Positions 8,959 through 15,945 of a stretch of DNA of 33,543 nucleotides are shown here, piece after piece. Source of the DNA: Candidatus Methanofastidiosia archaeon (GTDB taxonomy: Archaea > Methanobacteriota_B > Thermococci > Methanofastidiosales > Methanofastidiosaceae). Location of the stretch: assembly GCA_003558335.1 (NCBI GenBank), contig PWMA01000123.1:1-33543 (forward strand). Reading direction: 5' to 3'. Position 1 is the first letter of the stretch. Each line of letters begins with the position of its first letter. A program made the position numbers and the translations under genes. The notes below the pieces were generated by a model, which saw only the letters and a list, made by a program, of their open reading frames with translations, was not told the origin of the DNA and did no database searches.

Positions 8959-8976
8959 GGCTGTGGGACATAATTA
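8959..8976 (+). repeat. IS terminal inverted repeat, left
   Basis: Eighteen bases match the complement of 10201-10218 without a mismatch. Confidence 0.95.
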
Positions 8977-8985
8977 TTTCAAGCT

Positions 8986-9150
8986 CTAGTCTTTGACAAT
9001 TATCACATAGGCTCGATAGCCTATGTATTTCTTCTGGGCATCTACTTTTGCCCCATTGCCGTATGCACTAACCTTTCGCTCATAAATTTCTATAACTTCT
9101 TCACTTAGGTTAAACTGGCCATTAGATTTAGCCTCAATATTACGCGTCAT
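8986..9150 (-). CDS. DUF2080-type transposon-encoded small protein
   Basis: This 54-codon gene inside the IS encodes a basic peptide beginning MTRNIEAKSNG. Its core, VSAYGNGAKVDAQKKYIG followed by a short hydrophobic tail (YVIIVKD), fits the DUF2080 pattern (putative transposon-encoded proteins; typically GNxAxV-x-PKxxIG), a swapped-hairpin AbrB-like fold. Such genes travel with archaeal insertion sequences and may act as DNA-binding regulators, but the role is inferred. An in-frame ATG at 9165 would add five residues. It diverges from the transposase across a shared promoter region and points at cas6, whose start is 73 nt beyond its stop. Confidence 0.75.
   Translation of the reverse strand: MTRNIEAKSNGQFNLSEEVIEIYERKVSAYGNGAKVDAQKKYIGYRAYVIIVKD
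9006..9025. repeat. Perfect hairpin inside the DUF2080 gene
   Basis: CATAGGCTCGATAGCCTATG forms an 8-bp stem (9 bp with the flanking A/T at 9005 and 9026) closed by a 4-base CGAT loop. It overlaps codons near the C-terminus of the small protein. It may affect readthrough toward cas6 or be an IS regulatory or transposase-binding site. Function unknown. Confidence 0.5.
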
Positions 9151-9169
9151 AATAGGTATATACATAGAA

Positions 9170-9184
9170 ATACTTATAAAGCTT
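9170..9184. promoter_or_regulatory. Bidirectional TATA region of the IS
   Basis: The segment around TACTTATAAAGCTT contains CTTATAAAG on the plus strand, which reads CTTTATAAG on the minus strand, so both strands look like a TATA box. It lies about 25-30 bp from the transposase ATG (9202) and a similar distance from the DUF2080 ATG (9150). Both genes would then have leaderless or nearly leaderless mRNAs. Inferred from spacing only. Confidence 0.45.
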
Positions 9185-9201
9185 AGGGTTATTAGTACCT
9201 C

Positions 9202-10203
9202 ATGCTAACAACAGAAGCTGTCAGAAGGCGTATCCGAGAAGTAAAAGAATTCCTACCCTCTGAAAATAAAATCAAATCATCAGCATACAGAAACTGGCCC
9301 GAGTATGAGAAGGAGCTATCTAGCAGCATCCGAGCTGCATTCAGGAACATAAGCCCACTAGTCGATGAGGCAGTTTCTAGCATACAAGTAAGTAAAGGTA
9401 GAGGATCTCCCCGTAAACTTACCTTGAAACAAAGAGTGACACTTCTTCTAATAAAAGAGCTTGTCGGCCACAGCAACAGGATGATGGCCAATATGCTCGT
9501 TGTTTTTTCAATGCTAAATGACATAGATGTCAGTTACAAAACAATAGAAAGGCTGTATTCCGATCCAGAGGTAGCGCTTGCCATCCATAATCTTCACGTT
9601 GTGATACTGAAAAAGAAGGGAATAAAGTATGCCGACACATCTGGAGATGGAACAGGCTATTCCCTCACAATATCCAAACACTACTCTTCAGCGGTCCAGA
9701 AAAGGCGTGACAAGGTGAAAGAAGTTAAATATGGGGAAAATCAGCTTCGAAGAGAATATGTCTATAAGTTCGCACTTCTCGATCTAAACACTTTCATGTA
9801 TATTGCATACGGAGCAAGCCTGAAAAGTGAGAAAGAAGCCTTTGAAAAGTCGATGGAAATGCTAGAGTCTCTTGATATAAAAGTAAAAAGCATTCGTCTT
9901 TACAAATATTACAGCTACCCATTCTACGTGAACAAGTTTCAAGATTCCAAGGTCTACATAATACCCAAGTCTAACTGCACAATCAAAGGGTCGCAAAAAT
10001 GGAAGAGCACTTTGAAAGAGTTTCTAAACGATACGGAAAGTTACCTGCAAGAATACTACAGAAGAGAAAGCTCTGAAGCAGCTTTTTCTGCAGACAAGAG
10101 ACGCTTTGGCTGGACAATAGAGCAGAGGCTCGCAGGAAGGATATACTGTGCCGCCTCCTGCATTGCGCTCTGGCACAATCTTTTGAATCTAAATACAGGC
10201 TAA
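9202..10203 (+). CDS. IS transposase, DDE/IS4-superfamily-like, probably catalytically impaired
   Basis: This 333-residue protein spans most of the IS; its TAA stop is the first three bases of the right inverted repeat. The first catalytic Asp is likely Asp145 (or Asp149) in YADTSGDGTGY. The third acidic residue is Glu292 within an exact Y-x2-R-x3-E-x6-K signature (Tyr285, Arg288, Glu292, Lys299), the IS4-superfamily hallmark. The second Asp should precede the YYS motif; here the segment reads IRLYKYYSYPFY, with Tyr234 (TAC) where relatives, as I recall them, have Asp (GAC). The frame is otherwise full length. The ATG has no Shine-Dalgarno site but lies about 25 bp from a TATA box. Arginine codons include several CGN, unlike neighbouring genes. 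Confidence 0.88.
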   Translation: MLTTEAVRRRIREVKEFLPSENKIKSSAYRNWPEYEKELSSSIRAAFRNISPLVDEAVSSIQVSKGRGSPRKLTLKQRVTLLLIKELVGHSNRMMANMLVVFSMLNDIDVSYKTIERLYSDPEVALAIHNLHVVILKKKGIKYADTSGDGTGYSLTISKHYSSAVQKRRDKVKEVKYGENQLRREYVYKFALLDLNTFMYIAYGASLKSEKEAFEKSMEMLESLDIKVKSIRLYKYYSYPFYVNKFQDSKVYIIPKSNCTIKGSQKWKSTLKEFLNDTESYLQEYYRRESSEAAFSADKRRFGWTIEQRLAGRIYCAASCIALWHNLLNLNTG

Positions 10204-10218
10204 TTATGTCCCACAGCC
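10201..10218 (-). repeat. IS terminal inverted repeat, right
   Basis: TAATTATGTCCCACAGCC is the exact complement of the left end at 8959-8976. Its first three bases are the transposase stop codon. Confidence 0.95.
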
Positions 10219-10227
10219 GAAAAAAAT
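10219..10227. repeat. Target site duplication, right copy
   Basis: GAAAAAAAT matches 8950-8958 exactly and directly abuts the right inverted repeat. Confidence 0.75.
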
Positions 10228-10306
10228 AGGGAAAATATGGAAAAGATCTAATAAAATTACTGACATTAAATTAAGATCAACATATTAAATTCAAATCTGG
10301 AATAAA

Positions 10307-10453
10307 CTAGCTTTTCTTAAATAAATAGTCATAATTCTTTTCCATTTCTTTTATTGGAAATTTAGAACTTACAAAAGGTTTAAACTTTGCGGTTGAATTA
10401 TACAACAATTCAATTTGCTTAGAAAAGTTTAAATATTCTTTACCTAATTTCAA
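10307..10453 (-). pseudogene. Possible gene remnant, 48 codons
   Basis: An open frame starting at a TTG (10453) reads LKLGKEYLNFSKQIELL and continues to a Lys-rich end (YDYLFKKS). It has the amphipathic composition of a helical protein tail, but no Shine-Dalgarno site, and a stop lies three codons further upstream. I do not recognise the family. It could be the decayed end of a gene lost next to the IS, or chance. Confidence 0.25.
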
Positions 10454-10500
10454 TGTAAGGGCACATTATGAGGCCATCAAACATCTATATTAATAGTTTC

Positions 10501-10510
10501 TATTATAAAA
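10501..10510 (+). promoter_or_regulatory. TATA-like element of rpiA
   Basis: TATTATAAAA lies about 65-70 bp before the preferred rpiA start. A transcript beginning about 25 bp downstream (near 10533) would include the GGAGA site at 10566-10570 but not a start at 10530, which supports the internal TTG. Confidence 0.45.
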
Positions 10511-10574
10511 TGCAAAGTTATATCGATTTTTGTATTGTACTGATAACCGAAAAAAAATTAAAGTTGGAGATATT

Positions 10575-11237
10575 TTGGACGATAAAAAATCTATAGGGTT
10601 GTATGCAGCATCTTTAGTAAATGATGGTGATGTCGTAGGGCTTGGCACGGGTAGCACTACTGAATTTACAATAACTGAACTTGGAAGAAGAATTAAAGAG
10701 GAAGGCATCTCAATTTATGGTATACCTACTTCTTTTCAGGCTAAGCTTTCTGCTATGAATTCTGGAATACCATTATCAAGCCTTGATGAACATGATATTG
10801 ACATTGCAATAGATGGCGCTGATGAGATAGATCCAAAACTATGCCTTCTTAAAGGAAGAGGAGGTGCATTGTTACAGGAAAAAGTAATTGATTACAGCGC
10901 AAAAAAATTCTTTGTAGTGTGTGAGGAGAAAAAACTAGTTGAAGAACTTGGAAAAGATTTTCCAGTAACTGTAGAGGTATTCCCTCTTGCCTATAGAAAA
11001 GTTTTCAACATATTATCTTCATACGGAAAACCAGTTCTAAGAATTGCAGAAAAAAAGGATGGGCCTGTTATAACAGACAATGGTAACTTTATAATAGATC
11101 TTTTCACAAAAGTTAAAAATCCTAAAGCTATTGAAAATGAAATTAACAACATACCCGGTGTATTCGAAAATGGAATATTCACTTCAAAGTGCAATGTAGT
11201 ATTTATGAAAAATGGAGAAATAAAAACTCTAAGATGA
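10575..11237 (+). CDS. rpiA: Ribose-5-phosphate isomerase A
   Basis: RpiA interconverts ribose 5-phosphate and ribulose 5-phosphate in the cytosol. The 220-residue product has the family blocks in order: GLGTGSTTEF (phosphate-binding loop), IDGADEID (catalytic Asp residues) and LKGRGGALLQEK (substrate Lys and base). The open frame reaches back to a TTG at 10530, but the TTG at 10575 gives the usual RpiA N-terminus (LDDKKSIGLYAASLV) and is preceded by GGAGA. Its stop overlaps an ATG (ATGA) of the next gene's frame, so it heads an operon with the regulator, JAMM and PP-loop genes. Confidence 0.93.
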   Translation: MDDKKSIGLYAASLVNDGDVVGLGTGSTTEFTITELGRRIKEEGISIYGIPTSFQAKLSAMNSGIPLSSLDEHDIDIAIDGADEIDPKLCLLKGRGGALLQEKVIDYSAKKFFVVCEEKKLVEELGKDFPVTVEVFPLAYRKVFNILSSYGKPVLRIAEKKDGPVITDNGNFIIDLFTKVKNPKAIENEINNIPGVFENGIFTSKCNVVFMKNGEIKTLR

Positions 11238-11272
11238 TTTTTATGGATTATTATAAAATAGATGGTGAGAAA

Positions 11273-11713
11273 ATGAAAGAATACGCTAGGGAAATAAAAA
11301 TTAATGTTCCAGAGAAAAGTGATATAGATAAGGGACTAATGGAAATTTTGAAGTTCTTTCTGGATACCGAATCAAAGATTAAAATATATCTTTATCTATT
11401 AAAAAAAGGAAGCTCAACTTATGATAGCATTGCAGAAGGAACCTCAATATATCCAAGCACGTGCCGTGAATCATTGGAATCAATGGAGCAGATTCAGGTA
11501 GTAAATAGGTCTGAAGGAGAACAGGAACGTTATACTGCTGTTCAACCTTCAAAACTTGTAGATAGAAAGATTGGAAAACTAGAAAAAGAACTTAATGATT
11601 TTCTTAGGCTTGAAGAAATACTAAAAAAAGAAAAGGAAATCAAAACACCGATCCTCCCTTTTAGAATTAAAATTGAAAGAGTTGTAAATTCAGAAGATAA
11701 AGATGAGGATTGA
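11273..11713 (+). CDS. Winged-helix transcriptional regulator (TrmB/HTH-like)
   Basis: A 146-residue soluble protein. Residues around 30-100 form a helix-turn-helix with wing: KIKIYLYLLKKGSSTYDSIAEG, then YPSTCRESLESMEQIQVVNR, then the wing ERYTAVQP. A charged C-terminal coiled-coil-like helix follows (KIGKLEKELNDFLRLEEILKKEKE). This is the layout of short TrmB-type archaeal regulators, which bind promoter DNA as dimers. The ATG at 11273 has GGTGAG just upstream; an in-frame ATG at 11234 overlapping the rpiA stop would add 13 residues and cannot be excluded. No ligand domain is visible. Confidence 0.7.
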   Translation: MKEYAREIKINVPEKSDIDKGLMEILKFFLDTESKIKIYLYLLKKGSSTYDSIAEGTSIYPSTCRESLESMEQIQVVNRSEGEQERYTAVQPSKLVDRKIGKLEKELNDFLRLEEILKKEKEIKTPILPFRIKIERVVNSEDKDED

Positions 11714-11719
11714 AATTTT

Positions 11720-12082
11720 TTGATAAAGATAGACAAAGAACTGTTGGAATTTATATCCTATGCCGCAAAAAATACCTATCCAAATGAATTTGCCGCATTT
11801 TTAAGAGATGAAGAAGGGGTAATATCTGAAGTTGTATTTTCGCCTTACAGTGTATTTGGAAATAGTTCGGCCACTATTTCTCATTTTAGCCTTCCAATTG
11901 ATACATCAATTGTAGGGACTGTTCACTCTCACCCAACTAGAAATGGCTCACCTTCAGAAGGCGATTTAAGTTTTTTTTCACATTATGGTAAAGTACATAT
12001 AATAGTCCGTTATCCTTATGAGAATGATGACTTCTTTTTTTATTCAAGAAATGGGGAGCGGCTAGAATATGAGGTCATATAA
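11720..12082 (+). CDS. JAMM/MPN+ metalloprotease-like protein
   Basis: A compact 120-residue Mov34/MPN/PAD-1 domain with the full zinc-protease signature: Glu23 (PNEFAAFL), then His69-Ser-His71-Pro, then Ser79-x2-Asp82 (GTVHSHPTRNGSPSEGD). Prokaryotic JAMM proteases remove C-terminal extensions from ubiquitin-like or sulfur-carrier proteins, or act as deubiquitinase-like isopeptidases. No ubiquitin-like protein gene is in the window. It starts at TTG with GAGGAT upstream, 6 nt after the regulator stop, and its own TAA overlaps the next ATG (TAATG), so it is translationally coupled to the PP-loop enzyme. The substrate is unknown. Confidence 0.88.
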   Translation: MIKIDKELLEFISYAAKNTYPNEFAAFLRDEEGVISEVVFSPYSVFGNSSATISHFSLPIDTSIVGTVHSHPTRNGSPSEGDLSFFSHYGKVHIIVRYPYENDDFFFYSRNGERLEYEVI

Positions 12083-12891
12083 TGCAAAACAAGGATCTTC
12101 TTCTTGACTCCCTTTCAAAATCTGTTTCAGATTTCGTTGAAGATAGAAAATTTATTCCTGTTTCTTTTTCTGGTGGTATTGATAGTTACATTACTGCAGC
12201 ATTGGTCAAAAAGTATTCAACACCTATACTCTACACAGTTGGAAATGATCATTCAAAGGATATTTTTTATTCAACTATTGCATCAAAAGCTCTAGAGAGC
12301 TCCTTAAAGATAATTAATTTATCTGATAACGATATAATAGAAGGAATTGAAAAAACAATAGAAATAATTGGATCAAAAAATGGATTCGATGTATTGATAG
12401 GCTCTACTTTTTATATAGTTGCAAAAAAAATAAACAGAGACGGATTTGACATATGTATAGCAGGGCAGGGCGCAGATGAACTTTTTTTTGGTTATGATAA
12501 ATATAGAAGAGCTTTAGAAAAAGGTGAAGATCCGAATCTTTTAAGGAAAAAAGATATTAACGAGTTAGAAGAAATAATCTCAAACAGAGAGTGTAAAATT
12601 TTTGAGAGTTTGGGTATAAAATTTAAATCGCCTTTTTTAGATAAGAAAGTAAAAAAAATCGCTACAGAAATTGATAGAATACTTAATCTTAAAGATTCAA
12701 ATGACTACATAAGAAAGCATGTTTTAAGAGAGATTGCCTTTGATTTGGGCGCACCAATAGAAATTGTAAATAGAAAAAAAAAAGCTCTGCAGTATGGATC
12801 AGGAATTCTTGAAGATATAAGGCGAATAGCAAAGGAAAGAGGGCTAAGCCCATCCTTAAATGCATATTTGGAGTCTATTAAAAAAGAGTAA
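12082..12891 (+). CDS. Asparagine-synthetase-like ATP pyrophosphatase without glutaminase domain
   Basis: This 269-residue protein corresponds only to the C-terminal synthetase domain of AsnB-type enzymes. It has the PP-loop SFSGGIDS (28-35) and the AsnB-like motif GQGADELFFGY (128-138), followed by a helical region with SPFLDKKV. Such enzymes adenylate a carboxylate and then transfer an amine or other nucleophile. The N-terminal Cys-dependent glutaminase domain is absent, so ammonia, or nitrogen or sulfur from a partner, would be needed. It is translationally coupled to the JAMM gene. Calling it asparagine synthetase would overstate the evidence. Confidence 0.85.
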   Translation: MQNKDLLLDSLSKSVSDFVEDRKFIPVSFSGGIDSYITAALVKKYSTPILYTVGNDHSKDIFYSTIASKALESSLKIINLSDNDIIEGIEKTIEIIGSKNGFDVLIGSTFYIVAKKINRDGFDICIAGQGADELFFGYDKYRRALEKGEDPNLLRKKDINELEEIISNRECKIFESLGIKFKSPFLDKKVKKIATEIDRILNLKDSNDYIRKHVLREIAFDLGAPIEIVNRKKKALQYGSGILEDIRRIAKERGLSPSLNAYLESIKKE

Positions 12892-12922
12892 GTCTTTTAT
12901 TATTTGTTCTCTTTATGCTATT

Positions 12923-14443
12923 ATGGAACTTAAGGTAAAATATATCGATATTCAAGAAAAACAAGATATTGTTTTTTTGAATGTTAAAGATGCAATTAAC
13001 GAAAGAATTGGCCCTGGGGAAAAAATTATCGTAAGAAAACCTAATTCTTCATATTCAGTTTCTGCTGTATTAACAAAATCTCTTATTAAGCAAGGTTATG
13101 TTGGCATTTCTAAAGAAAAATCAGAACACTACAACCACTTGGAAAACGATATCGTCGAAGTATTCCCGGACTCAAACATAGAGCTTGTTCAAATATCTAA
13201 AAAGAAAATGGATGGTAAAATACTGAAAAAGGATGAAATAACAAAGTTTGTTGGAGGGATAGTTAATGGAAATGTTGATACTGCAATGATATCTAGCTTT
13301 CTCACAATAACTCAAATACTTGGAACATCTCAAAAAGAAACAGAGTATCTTACAAGAGCAATGGCAGAAACAGGAACTATGATAAGATTTGACAAAAGCC
13401 CGATAATGGATGTACACAGTATTGGAGGAGTCCCTGGAAATAAAACTGCGCTACTTACAGTTCCAATAGTTGCATCTTCTGGACTTTTCATACCTAAAAC
13501 TTCTTCAAGAGCAATAACCTCTCCTGCAGGGACAGCTGATGTTGTAGAAGTTATATCTCCAGTTGATTTTTCTCCAGACAAATTAAAGGAGATAGTCAAA
13601 ACAACTGGAGGGTGTCTTGCATGGAGCGGAGTTTTGAATCTTACGCCTGCCGATGAAAAAATAGTTGAAGTTGAAAGAAAGCTACACATAGATCCAGAGC
13701 CTATTATCTTGGCAAGTGTTTTAAGTAAAAAATATGCAATGGGTGCAGAGTTTCTTTTGATTGATATTCCAATGGGCGATGGAACAAAGATTACCGAGTG
13801 GGAGAATGCGAGAAAACTTGCTTCAAACTTTACAGATCTTGGTTCAGCTTTAGGTATGCACGTAGATGTTGCGGTAACATATGGAGGGCAACCAATTGGA
13901 AATGCCGTTGGCCCTGCTCTTGAAGCAAGGGAAGCATTAATAGCTTTAGAGAGAAAACATAGTGGAAGTCTTGCACAAAAAGCCATAGGACTAGCTGCAA
14001 TACTACTCGAGCTTGGAAAAAAGGCAGAAGTTGGAAAGGGTAAGGAGATGGCAAGAAAGATTCTTGAAAGTGGAAAAGCTTTGGAAAAGTTTAGAGAGAT
14101 AATTGATGCCCAAGGCGGAAACTCTGAGATAACACCTGACGAAATACCTGTGGGAAAATATAAAGAAATTATATTGTCTGAAGATTCAGGATATATAACT
14201 AAGGTCAACAATGACACTATTGTAAAAGTTGCAAAGATATTGGGGACTCCATCTGATAAAGGCGCAGGGTTAGTTCTAAACTACAAAGTAGGAGAGCGTG
14301 TTGAAAAAGATGAGGTCATAGTTGAGCTTTATGCAGAAAGCAAGGAAAGACTTTTATCCGCTAAAAGATTTTTAGCTTATAATAGAATATTTCAGACTGA
14401 AGGAATGATTCTAAAAAGATTTCCAGGACTTAAGGTGATTTGA
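12923..14443 (+). CDS. AMP phosphorylase
   Basis: Archaeal AMP phosphorylase splits AMP and other NMPs with phosphate to give the base and ribose 1,5-bisphosphate. The 506-residue protein matches the family length. It has an N-terminal extension absent from bacterial thymidine phosphorylase, then the catalytic core: VHSIGGVPGNKTALLTVPIVAS, KTSSRAITSPAGTADVVEV, TGGCLAWSG and YGGQPIGNAVGPALEA. The ATG at 12923 lacks a Shine-Dalgarno site and is about 20-25 bp after a TATA-like CTTTTATTAT (12894-12903), so a leaderless mRNA is likely. No RuBisCO or ribose-bisphosphate isomerase gene is visible here. Its stop overlaps the next ATG (TGATG). Confidence 0.92.
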   Translation: MELKVKYIDIQEKQDIVFLNVKDAINERIGPGEKIIVRKPNSSYSVSAVLTKSLIKQGYVGISKEKSEHYNHLENDIVEVFPDSNIELVQISKKKMDGKILKKDEITKFVGGIVNGNVDTAMISSFLTITQILGTSQKETEYLTRAMAETGTMIRFDKSPIMDVHSIGGVPGNKTALLTVPIVASSGLFIPKTSSRAITSPAGTADVVEVISPVDFSPDKLKEIVKTTGGCLAWSGVLNLTPADEKIVEVERKLHIDPEPIILASVLSKKYAMGAEFLLIDIPMGDGTKITEWENARKLASNFTDLGSALGMHVDVAVTYGGQPIGNAVGPALEAREALIALERKHSGSLAQKAIGLAAILLELGKKAEVGKGKEMARKILESGKALEKFREIIDAQGGNSEITPDEIPVGKYKEIILSEDSGYITKVNNDTIVKVAKILGTPSDKGAGLVLNYKVGERVEKDEVIVELYAESKERLLSAKRFLAYNRIFQTEGMILKRFPGLKVI

Positions 14444-14778
14444 TGGATCCACATTATGAAAATCTTAAACATAGAAGACTTTTAGAAGATGCAAGAAGAA
14501 AAAGAGAAGATGGCATAATTTTATTTTTCACAATGTTTTTATCATCATTATTTTTGTTTAGAGTTGGATTTGGCTCATCTGTTCTTCTTATTTTTGCCGG
14601 AACAGTTATTCTAATGCTAGGTATATTTCTCTTCATGTATGAAGATTCTAAAAGCACAGAAATACTTGAAAGAGCATCCAAAGTAGAAAACCCACCTAAA
14701 AGAACAGTTGAAAGAGAAGTAGATAGTACAATAACTGACCTATTGATTGAAATAATGTCTTACTTGATGAAAAAATGA
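14443..14778 (+). CDS. Small two-helix membrane protein
   Basis: A 111-residue protein with a charged N-terminus (HRRLLEDARRKRED). Two adjacent hydrophobic segments follow, about residues 26-42 (IILFFTMFLSSLFLFRV) and 46-65 (SSVLLIFAGTVILMLGIFLF), then an acidic/basic soluble tail with a final amphipathic helix. The family is not recognised. The ATG overlaps the AMP phosphorylase stop (TGATG) and is preceded by GGTGA; the end overlaps the DUF362 start (ATGA). It may anchor or partner the DUF362 ferredoxin protein at the membrane, by position only. Confidence 0.75.
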   Translation: MDPHYENLKHRRLLEDARRKREDGIILFFTMFLSSLFLFRVGFGSSVLLIFAGTVILMLGIFLFMYEDSKSTEILERASKVENPPKRTVEREVDSTITDLLIEIMSYLMKK

Positions 14779-15902
14779 CTGAACTAGTATCCATTAGAAA
14801 AGCTATAGACTACGAGGATAGTCTTCCAGAGGCAATTGATAATGTCCTAAGAGATTTGGGCGGTATTGAAAGATTTGTAAAAAAAGGAGACATAGTGGCT
14901 CTAAAGCCTAATTTACTTGTTTTCTCTTCCCCTTCAAAAGCTATAGTGACAAATCCACATTTTACTTTTGAAGTTTTTAAAAAAGTATTAGAAGCCGGAG
15001 GAAAACCTTTTGTTATAGATAGTCCTGGCAGTGGCATACCTTTCACAAAAAGGTCTCTTAATTCTCTTTATCGATTAACAGGTTATTCGGAGGTCTTTAA
15101 AGATTATCCTGATTGTCTAAATTTAGACACTTCGAAAAAAATGGTAGATATAGAAAATGGACTTATTTTAAAAAGTGTTAATATATTAAAACCTTTACTT
15201 GATGCAGATGTCATCATAAATCTACCTAAAATGAAAACTCATTCTTTAACATTTATTTCAGGAGCTGTAAAAAATATGTATGGATCAGTTCCAGGAATGG
15301 AAAAGACAAGATACCATTCAAGATTTAAAGATGTGCATGATTTTTCCAGAGCCTTACTTGATGTCTCTAATGTTACAAAACCCAATCTAACACTGATGGA
15401 TGGGATATTATCTCTTGAAGGAGACGGCCCAGCCATGAGGGGAGTTCCAAGAAAAACTGAAATTATCTTAGGTTCTAAAGATCCCCTTTCAATGGACTTT
15501 GCCATATGTAAATTGATTGGATTGGAATATAAAGAAATACCTTACTTGAAAGTTGCGATAGACAATAACATATCAGACGGTACTTACAATCTTAAAGGAG
15601 ATATACCTTCAATAGATAATTTTGTTCTTCCAAGAACGTATCATGGAAAGCTATCTCTTGATCCAGTTTCATTGTATAATTACTTTGTATTTCCTATTTT
15701 CTCGAACTTTTTGATTGAAAAGCCCAAAGTGATAAAGCAAAAGTGTATAAGGTGCGGCATTTGCGTTAGAAGTTGTCCAGAAAAAATAATTACAATGGAT
15801 AAAATTTCAGCAAAGATAGACTACTCTAAATGTATTAAATGTTACTGTTGTCATGAGCAGTGTCCTGAAGGCGCCATTGACCTTAAAAGAATTATTCTAT
15901 AG
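14775..15902 (+). CDS. DUF362 protein with C-terminal 2x[4Fe-4S] ferredoxin domain
   Basis: The first 300 or so residues form a DUF362 domain (for example GDIVALKPNLL, VIDSPGSG, INLPKMKTHSLTFISGAVKNMYGSVPG, DGILSLEGDGPAMRG). The C-terminal 55 residues form a bacterial-type ferredoxin with Cys324/327/330/334 and Cys353/356/359/363. The protein is soluble, 375 residues. DUF362-ferredoxin fusions are widespread in anaerobes and archaea, and their reaction is not well established; a redox role is inferred. The start overlaps the stop of the small membrane protein (ATGA). Confidence 0.88.
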   Translation: MTELVSIRKAIDYEDSLPEAIDNVLRDLGGIERFVKKGDIVALKPNLLVFSSPSKAIVTNPHFTFEVFKKVLEAGGKPFVIDSPGSGIPFTKRSLNSLYRLTGYSEVFKDYPDCLNLDTSKKMVDIENGLILKSVNILKPLLDADVIINLPKMKTHSLTFISGAVKNMYGSVPGMEKTRYHSRFKDVHDFSRALLDVSNVTKPNLTLMDGILSLEGDGPAMRGVPRKTEIILGSKDPLSMDFAICKLIGLEYKEIPYLKVAIDNNISDGTYNLKGDIPSIDNFVLPRTYHGKLSLDPVSLYNYFVFPIFSNFLIEKPKVIKQKCIRCGICVRSCPEKIITMDKISAKIDYSKCIKCYCCHEQCPEGAIDLKRIIL

Positions 15903-15945
15903 AAATTCTTTTAAATATAGGTGATAATATTTTTTTGGTGATAAA

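Larger units (their letters stand above)
8959..10218 (+). mobile_element. Complete 1260-bp insertion sequence (IS4-superfamily-like transposase)
   Basis: The element is bounded by perfect 18-bp terminal inverted repeats, GGCTGTGGGACATAATTA at 8959-8976 and its complement at 10201-10218, with 9-bp direct repeats outside. It carries a transposase on the plus strand and a small DUF2080 gene on the minus strand. Its coding sequence uses CGN arginine codons and is less AT-rich than the flanking cas genes, which indicates a different origin. The exact IS family is not resolved from sequence alone; the transposase resembles archaeal elements often filed under ISNCY. Perfect ends suggest a recent insertion. 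Confidence 0.93.
10228..10574. other. Gene-poor interval between the IS and rpiA
   Basis: No convincing intact gene and no RNA gene was found in this AT-rich stretch. It contains a short minus-strand coding-like remnant (10307-10453) and, at its right end, the rpiA promoter. Without the IS it would have been the upstream region of the cas operon. Confidence 0.6.

Noticed and set aside
9192-9524. Minus-strand open frame opposite the transposase N-terminus
   Set aside because: Antisense shadow of a well-supported transposase frame, low-complexity composition, no start signal.
10468-10596. Short plus-strand frame beginning ATGAGGCC before rpiA
   Set aside because: Only 42 codons, no Shine-Dalgarno site, overlaps the rpiA promoter and start out of frame, no recognisable similarity.
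12082-12891. True asparagine synthetase (AsnB)
   Set aside because: The N-terminal Cys-type glutaminase domain is absent and no separate glutaminase gene adjoins, so only the generic synthetase domain can be claimed.
13330-14217. Long minus-strand open frame of 295 codons opposite AMP phosphorylase
   Set aside because: It lies entirely antisense to a clear, full-length conserved gene, is Ser/Pro/Phe-rich in the way antisense frames are, and has no recognisable domain.
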